Positions 17,767 through 26,365 are shown, counted from the stretch's first letter. The stretch is 64,000 nucleotides of DNA from Chryseobacterium taeanense (GCF_900099685.1 NZ_FNDW01000004.1:248001-312000), one strand, 5' to 3'. Notes: generated by a model from the sequence alone, not told the origin. Numbers and translations: made by a program.

Positions 17767-19482
17767 ATGTTTGAAAAATTAAATTTTAGATCAAGAAAAA
17801 TTGTTCATTACTCGCTGATTATTTGTATTTTACTTATACAAATGCTTATTGCAGCTTTTTTTTATAATGAATTCATCACAAAGAAAAATTTAGCATTTAT
17901 TGAAAATCAGCTGAAGGAACTCCATTCGTTGGAAATCCTTACTGATAGCTCTAGAAATGAGCTTTTAAATGCACAGGTTGACTTTCAGAAATACATCGTC
18001 ACCGAAGACGAAAATTATCTGAAGTCGTATTTTGAATCTTTACATAAATTAGATAAAAACCTTGACAGTATCGGCGAATATGGAAATAAATATCCCAGAT
18101 TAAAAAGTGCTCTGACCTCAGAAAAGAATAGTCCTACAGAAGTTAAAAAACTGAAATCTCTGATTGATTCTACATACGAATATTCATCAAAAACAAACTT
18201 TAGTACCAAAAAAGACTTTCCTAAAGTCACAAAGTACGATCTGGATTACAACTTTGATAAATTTAATATTGAGACAAAAACCTATTCGGATACTGTAAAG
18301 AAAAAAGGATTCTTCGGCCGTCTGGGTGATGCGATTTCCGGAAAAGAAAATGTACGGAAAGAAAGTACGGTAATTACAGTAAAACAAGGGAAAACTCCTA
18401 ATGCCACTAACATAAAAGCTGAATTTGACAGTATTATTCATCTAATAAATAATCATTACACAGGACAAATCAGGAAAATACAGATGAATGTCACGAAAAA
18501 AGAAAATAATAATGCTACTTTTTATAAAATATTCGGTAATCTGCTAACGTATGGAAACGGCGTTATGAATGTTTATGAATATGCAATCAAAGATTCCAGG
18601 TTCGATTTGGAAAAGGAGTATAAAAAGCAGAATTCCAGAAATAACAGAATGAGGATGAATCTTATTTTTGGCGCTATGATTCTCATGTTTATTGTATCTA
18701 TACTCATTATGATGCTTACCGGCATAGCATTTTCTTATGAAAGAAAAATTAAAGCTGCCAACAGTCAAATTAAAGCTAACCTTGAGTTTAAGAGCCGGCT
18801 TTTAGGTATGTTGAGCCATGAATTAAGATCTCCGTTGAAAATTATCAGTATCCTCATCGGCAGAATCAGTGAGAAAACAGAAGATGTCGAAATTAAAGAA
18901 TATCTAAAGTCGATCAATTTTACAAGCAATAGTTTATTACTACAGTCTAATCAGATTTTGGAATACACCAAAAATCAACGCGTAGAAAACAAACTTGTTT
19001 CGGTGTCTTTTAACCTTAAGAGTGAGATAAACGCAATTTTAACTTTTATTGAACCTTATATTCAGACAAGGAACAATAAATTTATGATAAATATTGATAT
19101 AAATCCAGATCTCATCGTCTATTCGGATAAAACGAAAATCAATCAGATTTTCATGAATATTCTCGGAAATGCCAATAAATTTACTGAAAACGGGCAAATA
19201 ACGGTCAACACAAAAGCAGAAAAGACAGATGATGATACTGTATTATTGTCAACAGAAATTGTCGATACTGGTGCAGGAATTTCTAAATCGGATCTTAAAA
19301 AGATATTTGAACCTTACTATCAGGGGGCTTTGTCAGATGATGTTCAAAATGTTGGTGCGGGGCTGGGCTTAAGTTTATGTAAAGAACTGGTAGAATTATA
19401 CAATGGCAGCATCTCTGTAACTGCCGAAGAAAAAGCAGGAACTTCTGTCTTTTTTTCTCTTACATTAAAAATAAGCCCATGA
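17767..19482 (+). CDS. membrane sensor histidine kinase
   Basis: 571 residues. One membrane helix at about 12-38, a long extracytoplasmic sensor of about 255 residues with no recognised domain, and a second helix at about 297-324. HisKA has MLSHELRSPLKII with the phospho-acceptor His351. The ATPase has NILGNANKFT (N box), VDTGAGIS (G1) and GAGLGLSL (G2). It overlaps the response regulator gene by 4 bp (ATGA), so the pair is translationally coupled. The sensed signal is unknown. Confidence 0.93.
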   Translation: MFEKLNFRSRKIVHYSLIICILLIQMLIAAFFYNEFITKKNLAFIENQLKELHSLEILTDSSRNELLNAQVDFQKYIVTEDENYLKSYFESLHKLDKNLDSIGEYGNKYPRLKSALTSEKNSPTEVKKLKSLIDSTYEYSSKTNFSTKKDFPKVTKYDLDYNFDKFNIETKTYSDTVKKKGFFGRLGDAISGKENVRKESTVITVKQGKTPNATNIKAEFDSIIHLINNHYTGQIRKIQMNVTKKENNNATFYKIFGNLLTYGNGVMNVYEYAIKDSRFDLEKEYKKQNSRNNRMRMNLIFGAMILMFIVSILIMMLTGIAFSYERKIKAANSQIKANLEFKSRLLGMLSHELRSPLKIISILIGRISEKTEDVEIKEYLKSINFTSNSLLLQSNQILEYTKNQRVENKLVSVSFNLKSEINAILTFIEPYIQTRNNKFMINIDINPDLIVYSDKTKINQIFMNILGNANKFTENGQITVNTKAEKTDDDTVLLSTEIVDTGAGISKSDLKKIFEPYYQGALSDDVQNVGAGLGLSLCKELVELYNGSISVTAEEKAGTSVFFSLTLKISP

Positions 19483-20129
19483 ATCAAGAGGCTCAGGTTA
19501 CAAGTTTTTTGGTGGCAGATGACCATGGTCTTATCAGGCAGGCAATTGTATTGCTTCTTGATGGTATTGGGATAGACTATAAAGTCTTTCAGGCCTCTAG
19601 CATTCATCAGATCAAAGATTGCATCAATGCTCATCAAATAGATATTGCTATCATGGATGCGCATTTTCCTGACGGAAACAGTCTTCATCTTATTCCGGAA
19701 ATTAAAAGTTTACATCCAGAAATGAAGATTCTTATTTTCACAGGGATTGAGGAAGATATTCATTCTCTCAAATTCCTGAATGCAGGTGCTGATGGTTTTT
19801 TAAGTAAGCTCAGCGAAGAGAGCGAGGTGCAGAAAGCTATTCTTAAAATAGTGAATGATGGCGAATATATTTCACCGGTTACTAAGATTAAGTTGATGAG
19901 TTCTTTACGTACCGGAACTCTTATTAATCCTTTATCTTTATTAACTGATAGAGAAATGCAGGTTGCCGAGATGTATGCCAAAGGTCATGGGAATCTCGAA
20001 ATTGCCAATACGCTCAATGTAAGACAAAACACCATCAGTACAGTAAAAAAAAGGATATTTCATAAACTCAAAATTGAAAATATCGTAGAACTGATTGACT
20101 TAATGAAAAATCATTCTGATTTTTTGTAG
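19479..20129 (+). CDS. LuxR/NarL-type response regulator
   Basis: 216 residues. The receiver domain has the acidic pair DD at 14-15 and phospho-acceptor Asp60 in AIMDAHFPDG. The C-terminal helix-turn-helix runs LTDREMQVAEMYAKGHGNLE, then IANTLNVRQNTISTVKKRIF, as in the NarL/LuxR family. It is the partner of the overlapping histidine kinase. The target is not visible, but the first thing downstream is a promoter-bearing structured region at 20196-20393. Confidence 0.93.
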   Translation: MNQEAQVTSFLVADDHGLIRQAIVLLLDGIGIDYKVFQASSIHQIKDCINAHQIDIAIMDAHFPDGNSLHLIPEIKSLHPEMKILIFTGIEEDIHSLKFLNAGADGFLSKLSEESEVQKAILKIVNDGEYISPVTKIKLMSSLRTGTLINPLSLLTDREMQVAEMYAKGHGNLEIANTLNVRQNTISTVKKRIFHKLKIENIVELIDLMKNHSDFL

Positions 20130-20195
20130 AAAAATATCTACAACCTTATCGATTTATATCTACTCGTTTTACCGGAATTTGTAGCATGGTAGTGG

Positions 20196-20393
20196 TATCT
20201 TTGTACCACAATAATAGCTATTATTTAAATCTTTGATTCTGAAAATGCAAATGATGAAATATTAAAAAAGAATCAAAGATTGAAGCACAAATGATGAATA
20301 ATAAGTAAGGCTCTTTTGGGAAGCAGAGCCTTCTTAGGTAATTGCAGGTTGCAAAATTAACCTCCGAAAAACTTTCGGAGGTTTTTGTTTTTA
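20196..20393 (+). ncRNA. candidate structured small RNA
   Basis: The region begins with an exact -7 box TATCTTTG (20196-20203). It then holds a 16-bp palindrome at the expected start site (20210-20225), a 13-bp perfect inverted repeat (20228-20240 with 20269-20281), an 8-bp hairpin AAGGCTCT/AGAGCCTT (20307-20332) and a small TTGCA/TGCAA hairpin. It ends in a strong terminator. There is no reading frame longer than a few codons. The RNA would be about 180 nt. I cannot assign it to a known family. Expression is inferred. Confidence 0.55.
20359..20393 (+). terminator. terminator of the candidate small RNA
   Basis: AACCTCCGAAA pairs perfectly with TTTCGGAGGTT over 11 bp with a 3-nt loop, then TTTTGTTTTT. 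Confidence 0.88.
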
Positions 20394-20547
20394 ATTACTG
20401 ACTTAAGAAACAAAACGTAATTAAAAACTATTCTGTATAATGTAAGTTTTTCTTACAAAACTTCTTCTTTACTTAAATGACAATCTGAAATGAAGATTTA
20501 TTACATATTCAATAAAAAAGTCTGTGAAAACACAGACCTAAATAATT

Positions 20548-21318
20548 TTATTTTGTAAACCTCAGCGGGTACTTTACATTCTTAAATCCATCAATACTTG
20601 CCTTTAAAGAGCCAACAGCCAGTTCAGCTTTCAATAAGATAGGAATGTGATTGGCATCATTAGACACCCACATGGTTACCCCTTCTTTTTCTTTAAAAAC
20701 CCGCCCGCTTTTCACGGAAGGAATGATCTTAAGGCAATTGATCGTACCAAATTTTGTCTTGAGATTTTCTGTTCCGGTCACTTTCAGCTGAAAAGGAAAC
20801 ATTTCATCATCAATCCATACATTCATATTAATTACCGTCCCAACTCTAAGTTCAGTAGCACTTTTACTTCTCAAATAATAAAAGCATGAAAGCATATCCT
20901 GTACACCTTTTACCGATTTTATCACTTTGGAGCCATTCGCTGGAGTCTTTTTATCCGTTAGAACTAACGTATTATTTTCGTGATTGAAAACGGTTTCAAG
21001 ATGTTGTCTGTAGCTTCCTTCTTTTACATTTCTTACGTAGAAACTCGGAAGTTCCGTATTCATATTGATATAGCTTTCATAAAGATCATCAACTTTAAAA
21101 AACGCCCTTACTGCTCCGGTCGTTTGTCCTGTTCCTTTTACATAAAGATGAGGAACTCCTTTATACACCGTCTTTTGTGTTGTAAGATTAGCTGTCCCTG
21201 CATTAAGAAATCCGTAATGGATTCTTAAAGTAATAGATTCACCGTCAGAGATATTGGTAATCTGGCTGAAACTAAAGGTGAATAAAAATATTAACACTAT
21301 ACTTAAACATTTCTTCAT
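20548..21318 (-). CDS. DUF3108 family secreted protein
   Basis: 256 residues beginning MKKCLSIVLIFLFTFSFSQ, a signal peptide. The pattern ESITLRIHYGFLNAGTANL near the N-terminus, VQDMLSCFYYLRS in the middle and VTMWVSNDANHIPILLKAEL near the end fits the DUF3108 family, whose members are periplasmic or outer-membrane proteins of unknown function. The start at 21318 gives a proper signal sequence; a second ATG two codons upstream (21324) is also possible. Convergent with the candidate RNA. Confidence 0.85.
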   Translation of the reverse strand: MKKCLSIVLIFLFTFSFSQITNISDGESITLRIHYGFLNAGTANLTTQKTVYKGVPHLYVKGTGQTTGAVRAFFKVDDLYESYINMNTELPSFYVRNVKEGSYRQHLETVFNHENNTLVLTDKKTPANGSKVIKSVKGVQDMLSCFYYLRSKSATELRVGTVINMNVWIDDEMFPFQLKVTGTENLKTKFGTINCLKIIPSVKSGRVFKEKEGVTMWVSNDANHIPILLKAELAVGSLKASIDGFKNVKYPLRFTK

Positions 21319-21433
21319 AATCAAAATTTTACAAAAACGTTGCCAAATGCAATAACTTAAAAATTTGGAAGATATTTGATAAATCTCAGTTTTTTATTTA
21401 GACTGAATTAAATATGCTTCGCATTAAAATTAG

Positions 21434-21441
21434 TAAATTTG
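21434..21441 (+). promoter_or_regulatory. -7 box TAAATTTG for the FNR gene
   Basis: Exact TAnnTTTG match, 33 bp upstream of the ATG. Confidence 0.6.
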
Positions 21442-21474
21442 CAGCCACAAGTATAATTAAATTATCTTATTATT

Positions 21475-22530
21475 ATGATAACGACCGATATATTGATCAT
21501 AGGAGCCGGACCAACCGGGCTTTTTGCTGTATTTGAAGCAGGTTTACTGAAAATGAAGTGCCATATTATTGATGCGCTTCCTCAACCGGGAGGACAGTTG
21601 GCTGAGCTTTATCCTAAAAAACCTATTTTCGATATTCCGGGTTATCCGTCTGTAAATGCAGGTGAGCTTATTGATAACCTGATGGAGCAGATCAAGCAAT
21701 TTCAGCCCGGCTTTACGTTGGGAGAAACAGCTGTTTCTTATACCAAAGTTGATGATGAATGGTTTGAGGTAATTACTAATAAAGGAACCGTTCACAGAGC
21801 TAAAGCTATCGCTATCGCAGGTGGTTTGGGTACTTTTGAACCAAGGAAGCCTACCATTGAAAACGTTGCTGATTACGAAGAAAAAGGGCTTGAATATTTC
21901 GTTAAAGAGCCTGAACATTTCAGAAATAAGAAAGTAGTTATTGCCGGTGGAGGAGATTCTGCGCTGGACTGGAGTATTTTCCTTTCTAATGTTGCAAGTG
22001 AGGTAACATTGATCCACAGAAGAAACGAATTCCGTGGCGCGTTGGATTCAGTGGAAAAAGTTCAGGATCTTAAAAATCAGGGGAAAATCAAATTAATTAC
22101 ACCTGCCGAAGTTACCGCTATCAAAGGTGACGGAAAAGTTGAGTCCATTACCGTAGCCATCGACGGACAGGACCCTTACGATATGGAAACGGATTATTTT
22201 ATTCCATTATTCGGATTGACCCCAAAATTGGGCGAAATCGGAAATTGGGGATTGAACATCGAGAAAAATGCAATCGTAGTAAATAACGCCCTGGATTATC
22301 AGACTAATATCGAAGGAATCTATGCGATCGGAGATATCAATACGTACCCGGGAAAACTGAAACTTATTCTTTGTGGTTTCCACGAGGCAACTTTAATGTG
22401 TCAGAGTGTTTACAACAGATTAAATCCCGGAAAAAAATTCGTTCTGAAATATACAACAGTAAGTGGAGTAGACGGATTCGACGGAAGCAGAAAAGAAGCT
22501 GAGAAAGCGGTTGTGAAAAAAATTGACTAA
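21475..22530 (+). CDS. ferredoxin--NADP(+) reductase, thioredoxin reductase-like type
   Basis: 351 residues. The FAD site is IIGAGPTGLFAVFEAG at the N-terminus, and the NADPH site is VVIAGGGDSALDWS at about 161-174. The catalytic CxxC of thioredoxin reductase is absent, which fits the TrxR-like FNR subfamily (YumC type). The C-terminal GIYAIGDINTYPGKL is the second FAD motif. It moves electrons between NADPH and ferredoxin; the gene after it encodes a 2Fe-2S ferredoxin 78 bp away, a likely partner. Confidence 0.92.
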   Translation: MITTDILIIGAGPTGLFAVFEAGLLKMKCHIIDALPQPGGQLAELYPKKPIFDIPGYPSVNAGELIDNLMEQIKQFQPGFTLGETAVSYTKVDDEWFEVITNKGTVHRAKAIAIAGGLGTFEPRKPTIENVADYEEKGLEYFVKEPEHFRNKKVVIAGGGDSALDWSIFLSNVASEVTLIHRRNEFRGALDSVEKVQDLKNQGKIKLITPAEVTAIKGDGKVESITVAIDGQDPYDMETDYFIPLFGLTPKLGEIGNWGLNIEKNAIVVNNALDYQTNIEGIYAIGDINTYPGKLKLILCGFHEATLMCQSVYNRLNPGKKFVLKYTTVSGVDGFDGSRKEAEKAVVKKID

Positions 22531-22608
22531 TTTAGTTGCCGGTTATCGGTTTGTTGTTTAAAGAACTACTGACCGCTATCAACTATCAACAAAGAACGAT
22601 CAACTAAA

Positions 22609-22938
22609 ATGAGCGATATCAATATAAAAATCACCGACAGAGAAGGTGTAACCCACGATGTTGTAGCCCCTACAGATATGTCAATGAACTTAATGGAAAT
22701 CATTCGTTCATACGAACTGGCAGAAGAAGGTACCATCGGGGTTTGTGGAGGAATGGCGATGTGCGCTTCCTGTCAGGTTTACGTGGTTAATGATCCCGGA
22801 CTTGAAGAAATGGGCGCTGAAGAAGACGCCATGCTTGGAGAAGCTTTCCATGTGAAAGAAAATAGTAGACTGGGTTGCCAGCTGCATATCGTTCCTGAAA
22901 TGGAAGGCCTTGAAGTGGAAATTGCTCCTTATCCTTAG
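22609..22938 (+). CDS. 2Fe-2S ferredoxin (adrenodoxin type)
   Basis: 109 residues. The cluster ligands are in GVCGGMAMCASCQVYV (C-x5-C-x2-C) plus the distal Cys in SRLGCQLHI, the adrenodoxin/Isc ferredoxin spacing. It carries single electrons in the cytoplasm, and with the adjacent TrxR-like reductase would form an NADPH-driven electron supply. The transcript ends at a long hairpin 23 bp downstream. Confidence 0.94.
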   Translation: MSDINIKITDREGVTHDVVAPTDMSMNLMEIIRSYELAEEGTIGVCGGMAMCASCQVYVVNDPGLEEMGAEEDAMLGEAFHVKENSRLGCQLHIVPEMEGLEVEIAPYP

Positions 22939-22961
22939 AAATTTAAATTAATCCAAATTAT

Positions 22962-22996
22962 AAAAAACTCCTGAAGATTTTCTTCGGGAGTTTTTT
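22962..22996. terminator. bidirectional terminator between ferredoxin and toxin genes
   Basis: AAAAAACTCCTGAAGA pairs with TCTTCGGGAGTTTTTT (one G-U) with a TTT loop. It has T runs on both strands and serves the two converging transcripts. Confidence 0.85.
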
Positions 22997-23015
22997 ATTT
23001 ATTCAATCGTTACAT

Positions 23016-23333
23016 TTATTTTGTTTCATATAATTTTGAAGGATTCTGCCTCGAATCAAAAACATTTGCAACAATAATTTTATTGATTTCTTTATTGATA
23101 TAATAGATGATTTTATAATTTCCGGAAACAAGATATCGAAATTCATATTTTCTATTAATTAATAATTCTTCAATTTGTCCTGCTTTATTATTTTGCTCTA
23201 AGATTAAAGTTTTATCAATAATTTCGGTAATAATTTTTTTTGCAATTTTTATTCCTGCTTTGTATTTGTAATATTGAAAAATATCATGCAGCTTTTCTTC
23301 TGCAAGCTGAGTCCAAAAGATTTCTAATACCAT
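23016..23333 (-). CDS. RelE/ParE family toxin
   Basis: 105 residues. It matches the ParE/RelE fold: IFWTQLAEEKLHDIFQYY at the N-terminus, then YEFRYLVSGNYKIIYYI, and the C-terminal NVFDSRQNPSKL motif characteristic of the plasmid stabilisation toxins. Whether it attacks gyrase (ParE) or mRNA (RelE) cannot be told. It overlaps the antitoxin gene by 10 bp, the usual type II toxin-antitoxin order of antitoxin first. Confidence 0.85.
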   Translation of the reverse strand: MVLEIFWTQLAEEKLHDIFQYYKYKAGIKIAKKIITEIIDKTLILEQNNKAGQIEELLINRKYEFRYLVSGNYKIIYYINKEINKIIVANVFDSRQNPSKLYETK

Positions 23334-23566
23334 TTCTGGATTTTGTTTTTTAAATCTACAACATTAGTTATCCTGTTATTATCCACATCATTAATTGCCT
23401 TGTCAATTTCATCATTAAATTCTTCTATTGACATGGGTTTTAAATTCTCATCAAAATTTTCAGACTTAATCTTATGAAGCGCATTTTCCAAGGCATTGAT
23501 AATTTTCTCGTTATCAATTCTTAAAAATTCCTGAACGAGCGATATTTTACGTGCTTCTAAATTCAT
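23324..23566 (-). CDS. antitoxin of the RelE/ParE module
   Basis: 80 residues, acidic and helical. It begins MNLEARKISLVQEFLRIDNE, a pattern seen in small Bacteroidota antitoxins that pair with ParE-type toxins. The C-terminal half, with MSIEEFNDEIDKAI, would wrap the toxin. It is first in the operon, with a TAAATTTG promoter box 18 bp upstream, and probably represses it. Confidence 0.75.
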   Translation of the reverse strand: MNLEARKISLVQEFLRIDNEKIINALENALHKIKSENFDENLKPMSIEEFNDEIDKAINDVDNNRITNVVDLKNKIQKWY

Positions 23567-23584
23567 AACTTTTAATATTTAAAT

Positions 23585-23592
23585 CAAATTTA
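23585..23592 (-). promoter_or_regulatory. -7 box TAAATTTG of the intact toxin-antitoxin operon
   Basis: Exact match on the minus strand. The leader after it is nearly the same as that of the second module (box at 24786-24793), both reading into AAGTTATGAA. Confidence 0.6.
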
Positions 23593-23657
23593 GTGATTTT
23601 ATAATAAGGAATGCTTAAAATTTTATCTCTAAAAATTAATAGCATTCCTTAAAAATA

Positions 23658-24239
23658 TTAAACTTCATCCTTCGAAATCCACTTCCCAACCTTCGGTGCT
23701 TCATAATTTTTCATCATTTCCAGCAGTTCTTCGATATTATCACTTATCAACAGCATATCGCGGTTGATTTGCTTTAGAAATCCTTTGCTAACCATTGTTT
23801 GAACCAGTTTAATTAAATCGTCATAGAATCCGTCGATGTTGAGAATACCAATCGGTTTCTGATGAAGTCCGAGCTGTGCCCAGGTAATCATTTCGAAGAA
23901 TTCTTCCAGCGTTCCATAACCTCCCGGAAGTACGATGACACCGTCGCAGAGCTCATTCATTTTGGTTTTTCTTTCATGCATGGTTTCCACTAGAATCAGT
24001 TCCGTCAGTTGCTTATGGGCAATTTCCTTTGACTGTAAAAAATAGGGGAGAACACCAATTACTTTTCCACCTGCTTGTAAAGCTCCATCTGCTACAGCTC
24101 TCATTAAGCCAACGTCTGCGCCGCCATAAACCAGCTGTATATGATTTTTTGCCAGCGTTTGTCCAAGCAGTGTTGCCTGTTTTTTATAAATGTCTTCCGA
24201 ACCGAAACTCGATCCACAGAATATGGTGATACTTTTCAC
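23658..24239 (-). CDS. LOG family protein (TIGR00730, cytokinin riboside monophosphate phosphoribohydrolase-like)
   Basis: 193 residues from a GTG start at 24237-24239 (VKSITIFCGSSFG), which matches the usual N-terminus of the family. The catalytic motif PGGYGTLEEFFEM is present with the upstream ERKTKMNEL segment. LOG enzymes cleave nucleoside monophosphates to a base and ribose 5-phosphate. The frame is open upstream to 24326, but those residues look like the decayed end of the neighbouring ParE toxin rather than part of this protein. Confidence 0.88.
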   Translation of the reverse strand: MKSITIFCGSSFGSEDIYKKQATLLGQTLAKNHIQLVYGGADVGLMRAVADGALQAGGKVIGVLPYFLQSKEIAHKQLTELILVETMHERKTKMNELCDGVIVLPGGYGTLEEFFEMITWAQLGLHQKPIGILNIDGFYDDLIKLVQTMVSKGFLKQINRDMLLISDNIEELLEMMKNYEAPKVGKWISKDEV

Positions 24240-24245
24240 GATTAA

Positions 24246-24551
24246 ATTAGAATTAAATTTTTCTTTTTTGAGGAGATTGTCTGTTTGAAAAGAAAGATAA
24301 AATTTCCACATCGCTATCATGTACACGATAATACATAGTGTTAAATTGCAGAATAATTACTTGTGAACATCTTTGCTTTCGGATACAGGAAATATAAAAG
24401 GATTTTGAGATATAATTTCTATCGAGCTTTCAATTTTATGAATAAGTTTTTTGATCTCTTTATCCGTAAAATTATTTTGGAGATAGTCTATGGTTTGTTC
24501 CAGTTCATTTAAAGCATTTGGAGTCCAAAAAACTTTATAGCCACTTTCCAT
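24246..24551 (-). pseudogene. ParE-type toxin interrupted by an in-frame stop
   Basis: The open part is 64 residues (24357-24551): VFWTPNALNELEQTIDYLQ and an Asn-Pro-Phe segment typical of the first two thirds of ParE. It stops at TAA 24357-24359, about 30 residues short. In the same frame after the stop the DNA reads LTLCIIVYM, then KFYLSFQTDNLLKKEKF, which resembles the usual toxin end (TLYY..., L-S-F-D-x-R-Q-N-P). I infer a nonsense mutation and later loss of the native stop. It overlaps the antitoxin gene by 17 bp. Confidence 0.6.
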
Positions 24552-24768
24552 ATAACTTTCTGGCTTCGGAATGAGATTTTAATTCTTCATTGTCAGCTTC
24601 TGATATTCCTTTTTCAATAGATTTTTTTTCTTCTTCCGAAATTGAATTCCACCTGTCTTTGGTTTCTTCTTTCCTGAATTGAATCAGTTTTTTAATAATA
24701 GAAGCATCCTCCAATGTAGATAGCCATTGAATTAATTCAAGTTTTTCATTGAGAGTCCGTGTATTCAT
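24535..24768 (-). CDS. antitoxin of the broken ParE module
   Basis: 77 residues, highly charged. It opens MNTRTLNEKLELIQWLSTLE and ends SHSEARKLYGKWL, the layout of small Bacteroidota antitoxins with ParE partners; the family is helical with a toxin-binding tail. The frame is intact while the toxin is not, as expected if the antitoxin is harmless once the toxin is lost. Confidence 0.75.
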   Translation of the reverse strand: MNTRTLNEKLELIQWLSTLEDASIIKKLIQFRKEETKDRWNSISEEEKKSIEKGISEADNEELKSHSEARKLYGKWL

Positions 24769-24785
24769 AACTTGTATTATTTATT

Positions 24786-24793
24786 CAAATTTA
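24786..24793 (-). promoter_or_regulatory. -7 box TAAATTTG of the broken toxin-antitoxin module
   Basis: Exact TAnnTTTG match on the minus strand, 17 bp upstream of the antitoxin ATG. Confidence 0.6.
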
Positions 24794-24831
24794 TAATTTT
24801 ATATAACAATCTGCAAAGATTCAAAAACAAA

Positions 24832-24862
24832 AATATCCAAAGCCATCACAACTTTGGATATT
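24832..24862 (-). terminator. terminator of pepD
   Basis: AATATCCAAAG and CTTTGGATATT form a perfect 11-bp stem, followed on the minus strand by TTTTGTTTTT. Confidence 0.85.
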
Positions 24863-24883
24863 CAATATAGTAATTTTATAATC

Positions 24884-26329
24884 TTATTTTAAAGGAATAT
24901 TCGCTAAAATATCCTTTGTAAAGCTCCAAAATTTCTGTGCAGAAGGAATATTCGCTTTTTCATCAGGAGAGTGCGCTCCTCTGATCGTTGGTCCAAAGCT
25001 AACCATTTCCATTTCCGGATAGTTTGCTCCGATGATTCCGCATTCCAGACCTGCATGACAAGCGACTACATGAGGCTTATCACCAAATTTCTCCGTATAA
25101 AGATTTTCCATCAACTTTACAATCTCGGAACCTGGTTTAGGCTTCCAGCCAGGATAAGAACCACTGAAAACAGTCTTCATTCCCGCCAGCTCAGCCACAG
25201 ATTTTAGTTGTTCGGCAACAGAATCTTTTGAAGATTCTACAGAAGAACGGGAAAGGTTTAAAATTTTAAGCTCTCCATCTTTTAATTCTACTCTTGCAAT
25301 ATTATTGGAAGACTCCACAAGATCTTGTACGTCAGGACTCATTCTGTAAACACCATTGTGAAGAGATTTCAGGGTAAGAATGATTCTTCTTGAATCTTCT
25401 TCGGAAAGAGCTTTCTCTGAAGTGGTTGAACTTTCAATATTGATGTGAAGATTAGGTTCTATTGTCGCAAATTCTTCCAGGATTTCCTTTTTAAGGCCAT
25501 TAATTACTTCATCGATGAATTCCTGTGCATTTCGTACAGAAACTATGGCAACGCCTTCTCTTGGAATGGCATTTCTCAATCCGCCGCCATCAATAGAAAT
25601 CAATTGAATATTTTCTTTTTCCAACCCTTTATAAAGGATTCTTCCTAAAATCACATTGGCATTTCCAAAACCTTTATGAATATCCATTCCTGAATGACCG
25701 CCCTGCAAACCTTTAACTTCGATTCTGATAATCTGGCCTTTCGCAACTTCCATAATGTAATCCTGCGAAATGGTTACGTCAATACCCCCAGCACAGCCGA
25801 TATCGATTTCATCATCCTCTTCCGTATCCAGATTGAGAAGAATCTGACCGGTAAGCTGTCCGGGTTTTAAACCCAAAGCACCCGTCATTCCGGTTTCTTC
25901 ATCAATCGTGAAAAGAGCTTCGATATCAGGATGCGGAATATCCGTACTTTCTAAAATCGACATGATCGTCGCCACTCCAAGGCCATTGTCAGCCCCCAGC
26001 GTTGTGCCTTTCGCCTTTACCCAGTCGCCATCTACCTCCATTTTAATACCTTCCGTATCAAAATCGAAATTAACATCGTTGTTCTTCTGACAAACCATAT
26101 CAAGATGCGACTGAAGCACCACCGATTTACGGTTTTCCATTCCTGGTGTTGCCGGTTTTTTGATGATGACATTGCCGACTTCATCAACCGTTGTTTCCAA
26201 TCCTAAATTTTCACCGAATTCTTTAATGAATGCAATGACTTTTCCTTCTTTTTTTGAGGGTCTCGGAACAGCATTTAATTTGGAAAAATTCTTCCAGATA
26301 ATCTGCGGTTCTATAGTAGATAGTTCCAT
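24884..26329 (-). CDS. pepD: aminoacyl-histidine dipeptidase (M20C, PepD)
   Basis: 481 residues, the length of PepD. The metal site motifs of the M20 family are present: LQSHLDMVCQKN (His and Asp), GTTLGADNGLG (bridging Asp) and DEETGMTGA (catalytic and metal Glu). It hydrolyses Xaa-His dipeptides such as carnosine in the cytoplasm with two divalent metals. Monocistronic, with a TAATTTTG box at 26346-26353 and its own terminator. Confidence 0.94.
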   Translation of the reverse strand: MELSTIEPQIIWKNFSKLNAVPRPSKKEGKVIAFIKEFGENLGLETTVDEVGNVIIKKPATPGMENRKSVVLQSHLDMVCQKNNDVNFDFDTEGIKMEVDGDWVKAKGTTLGADNGLGVATIMSILESTDIPHPDIEALFTIDEETGMTGALGLKPGQLTGQILLNLDTEEDDEIDIGCAGGIDVTISQDYIMEVAKGQIIRIEVKGLQGGHSGMDIHKGFGNANVILGRILYKGLEKENIQLISIDGGGLRNAIPREGVAIVSVRNAQEFIDEVINGLKKEILEEFATIEPNLHINIESSTTSEKALSEEDSRRIILTLKSLHNGVYRMSPDVQDLVESSNNIARVELKDGELKILNLSRSSVESSKDSVAEQLKSVAELAGMKTVFSGSYPGWKPKPGSEIVKLMENLYTEKFGDKPHVVACHAGLECGIIGANYPEMEMVSFGPTIRGAHSPDEKANIPSAQKFWSFTKDILANIPLK

Positions 26330-26345
26330 TGAAATTTATTTTTCT

Positions 26346-26353
26346 CAAAATTA
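26346..26353 (-). promoter_or_regulatory. -7 box TAATTTTG for pepD
   Basis: Exact TAnnTTTG match on the minus strand, 16 bp from the ATG and immediately after the terminator of the preceding operon. Confidence 0.55.
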
Positions 26354-26365
26354 CAAAATTAAAAA

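Noticed and set aside
20196..20393. 6S RNA
   Set aside because: A 6S RNA is one long hairpin with a central bubble; here there are several separate hairpins. I could not compare with the flavobacterial 6S family, so it is left unassigned.
21544..22017. Minus-strand frame of 157 residues inside the FNR gene
   Set aside because: Antisense shadow of a well-supported flavoprotein gene; the product has no motif and an unlikely composition.
24240..24326. N-terminal extension of the LOG protein from GTG 24326
   Set aside because: The 29 extra residues are not part of the LOG family and look like the end of the broken ParE toxin.
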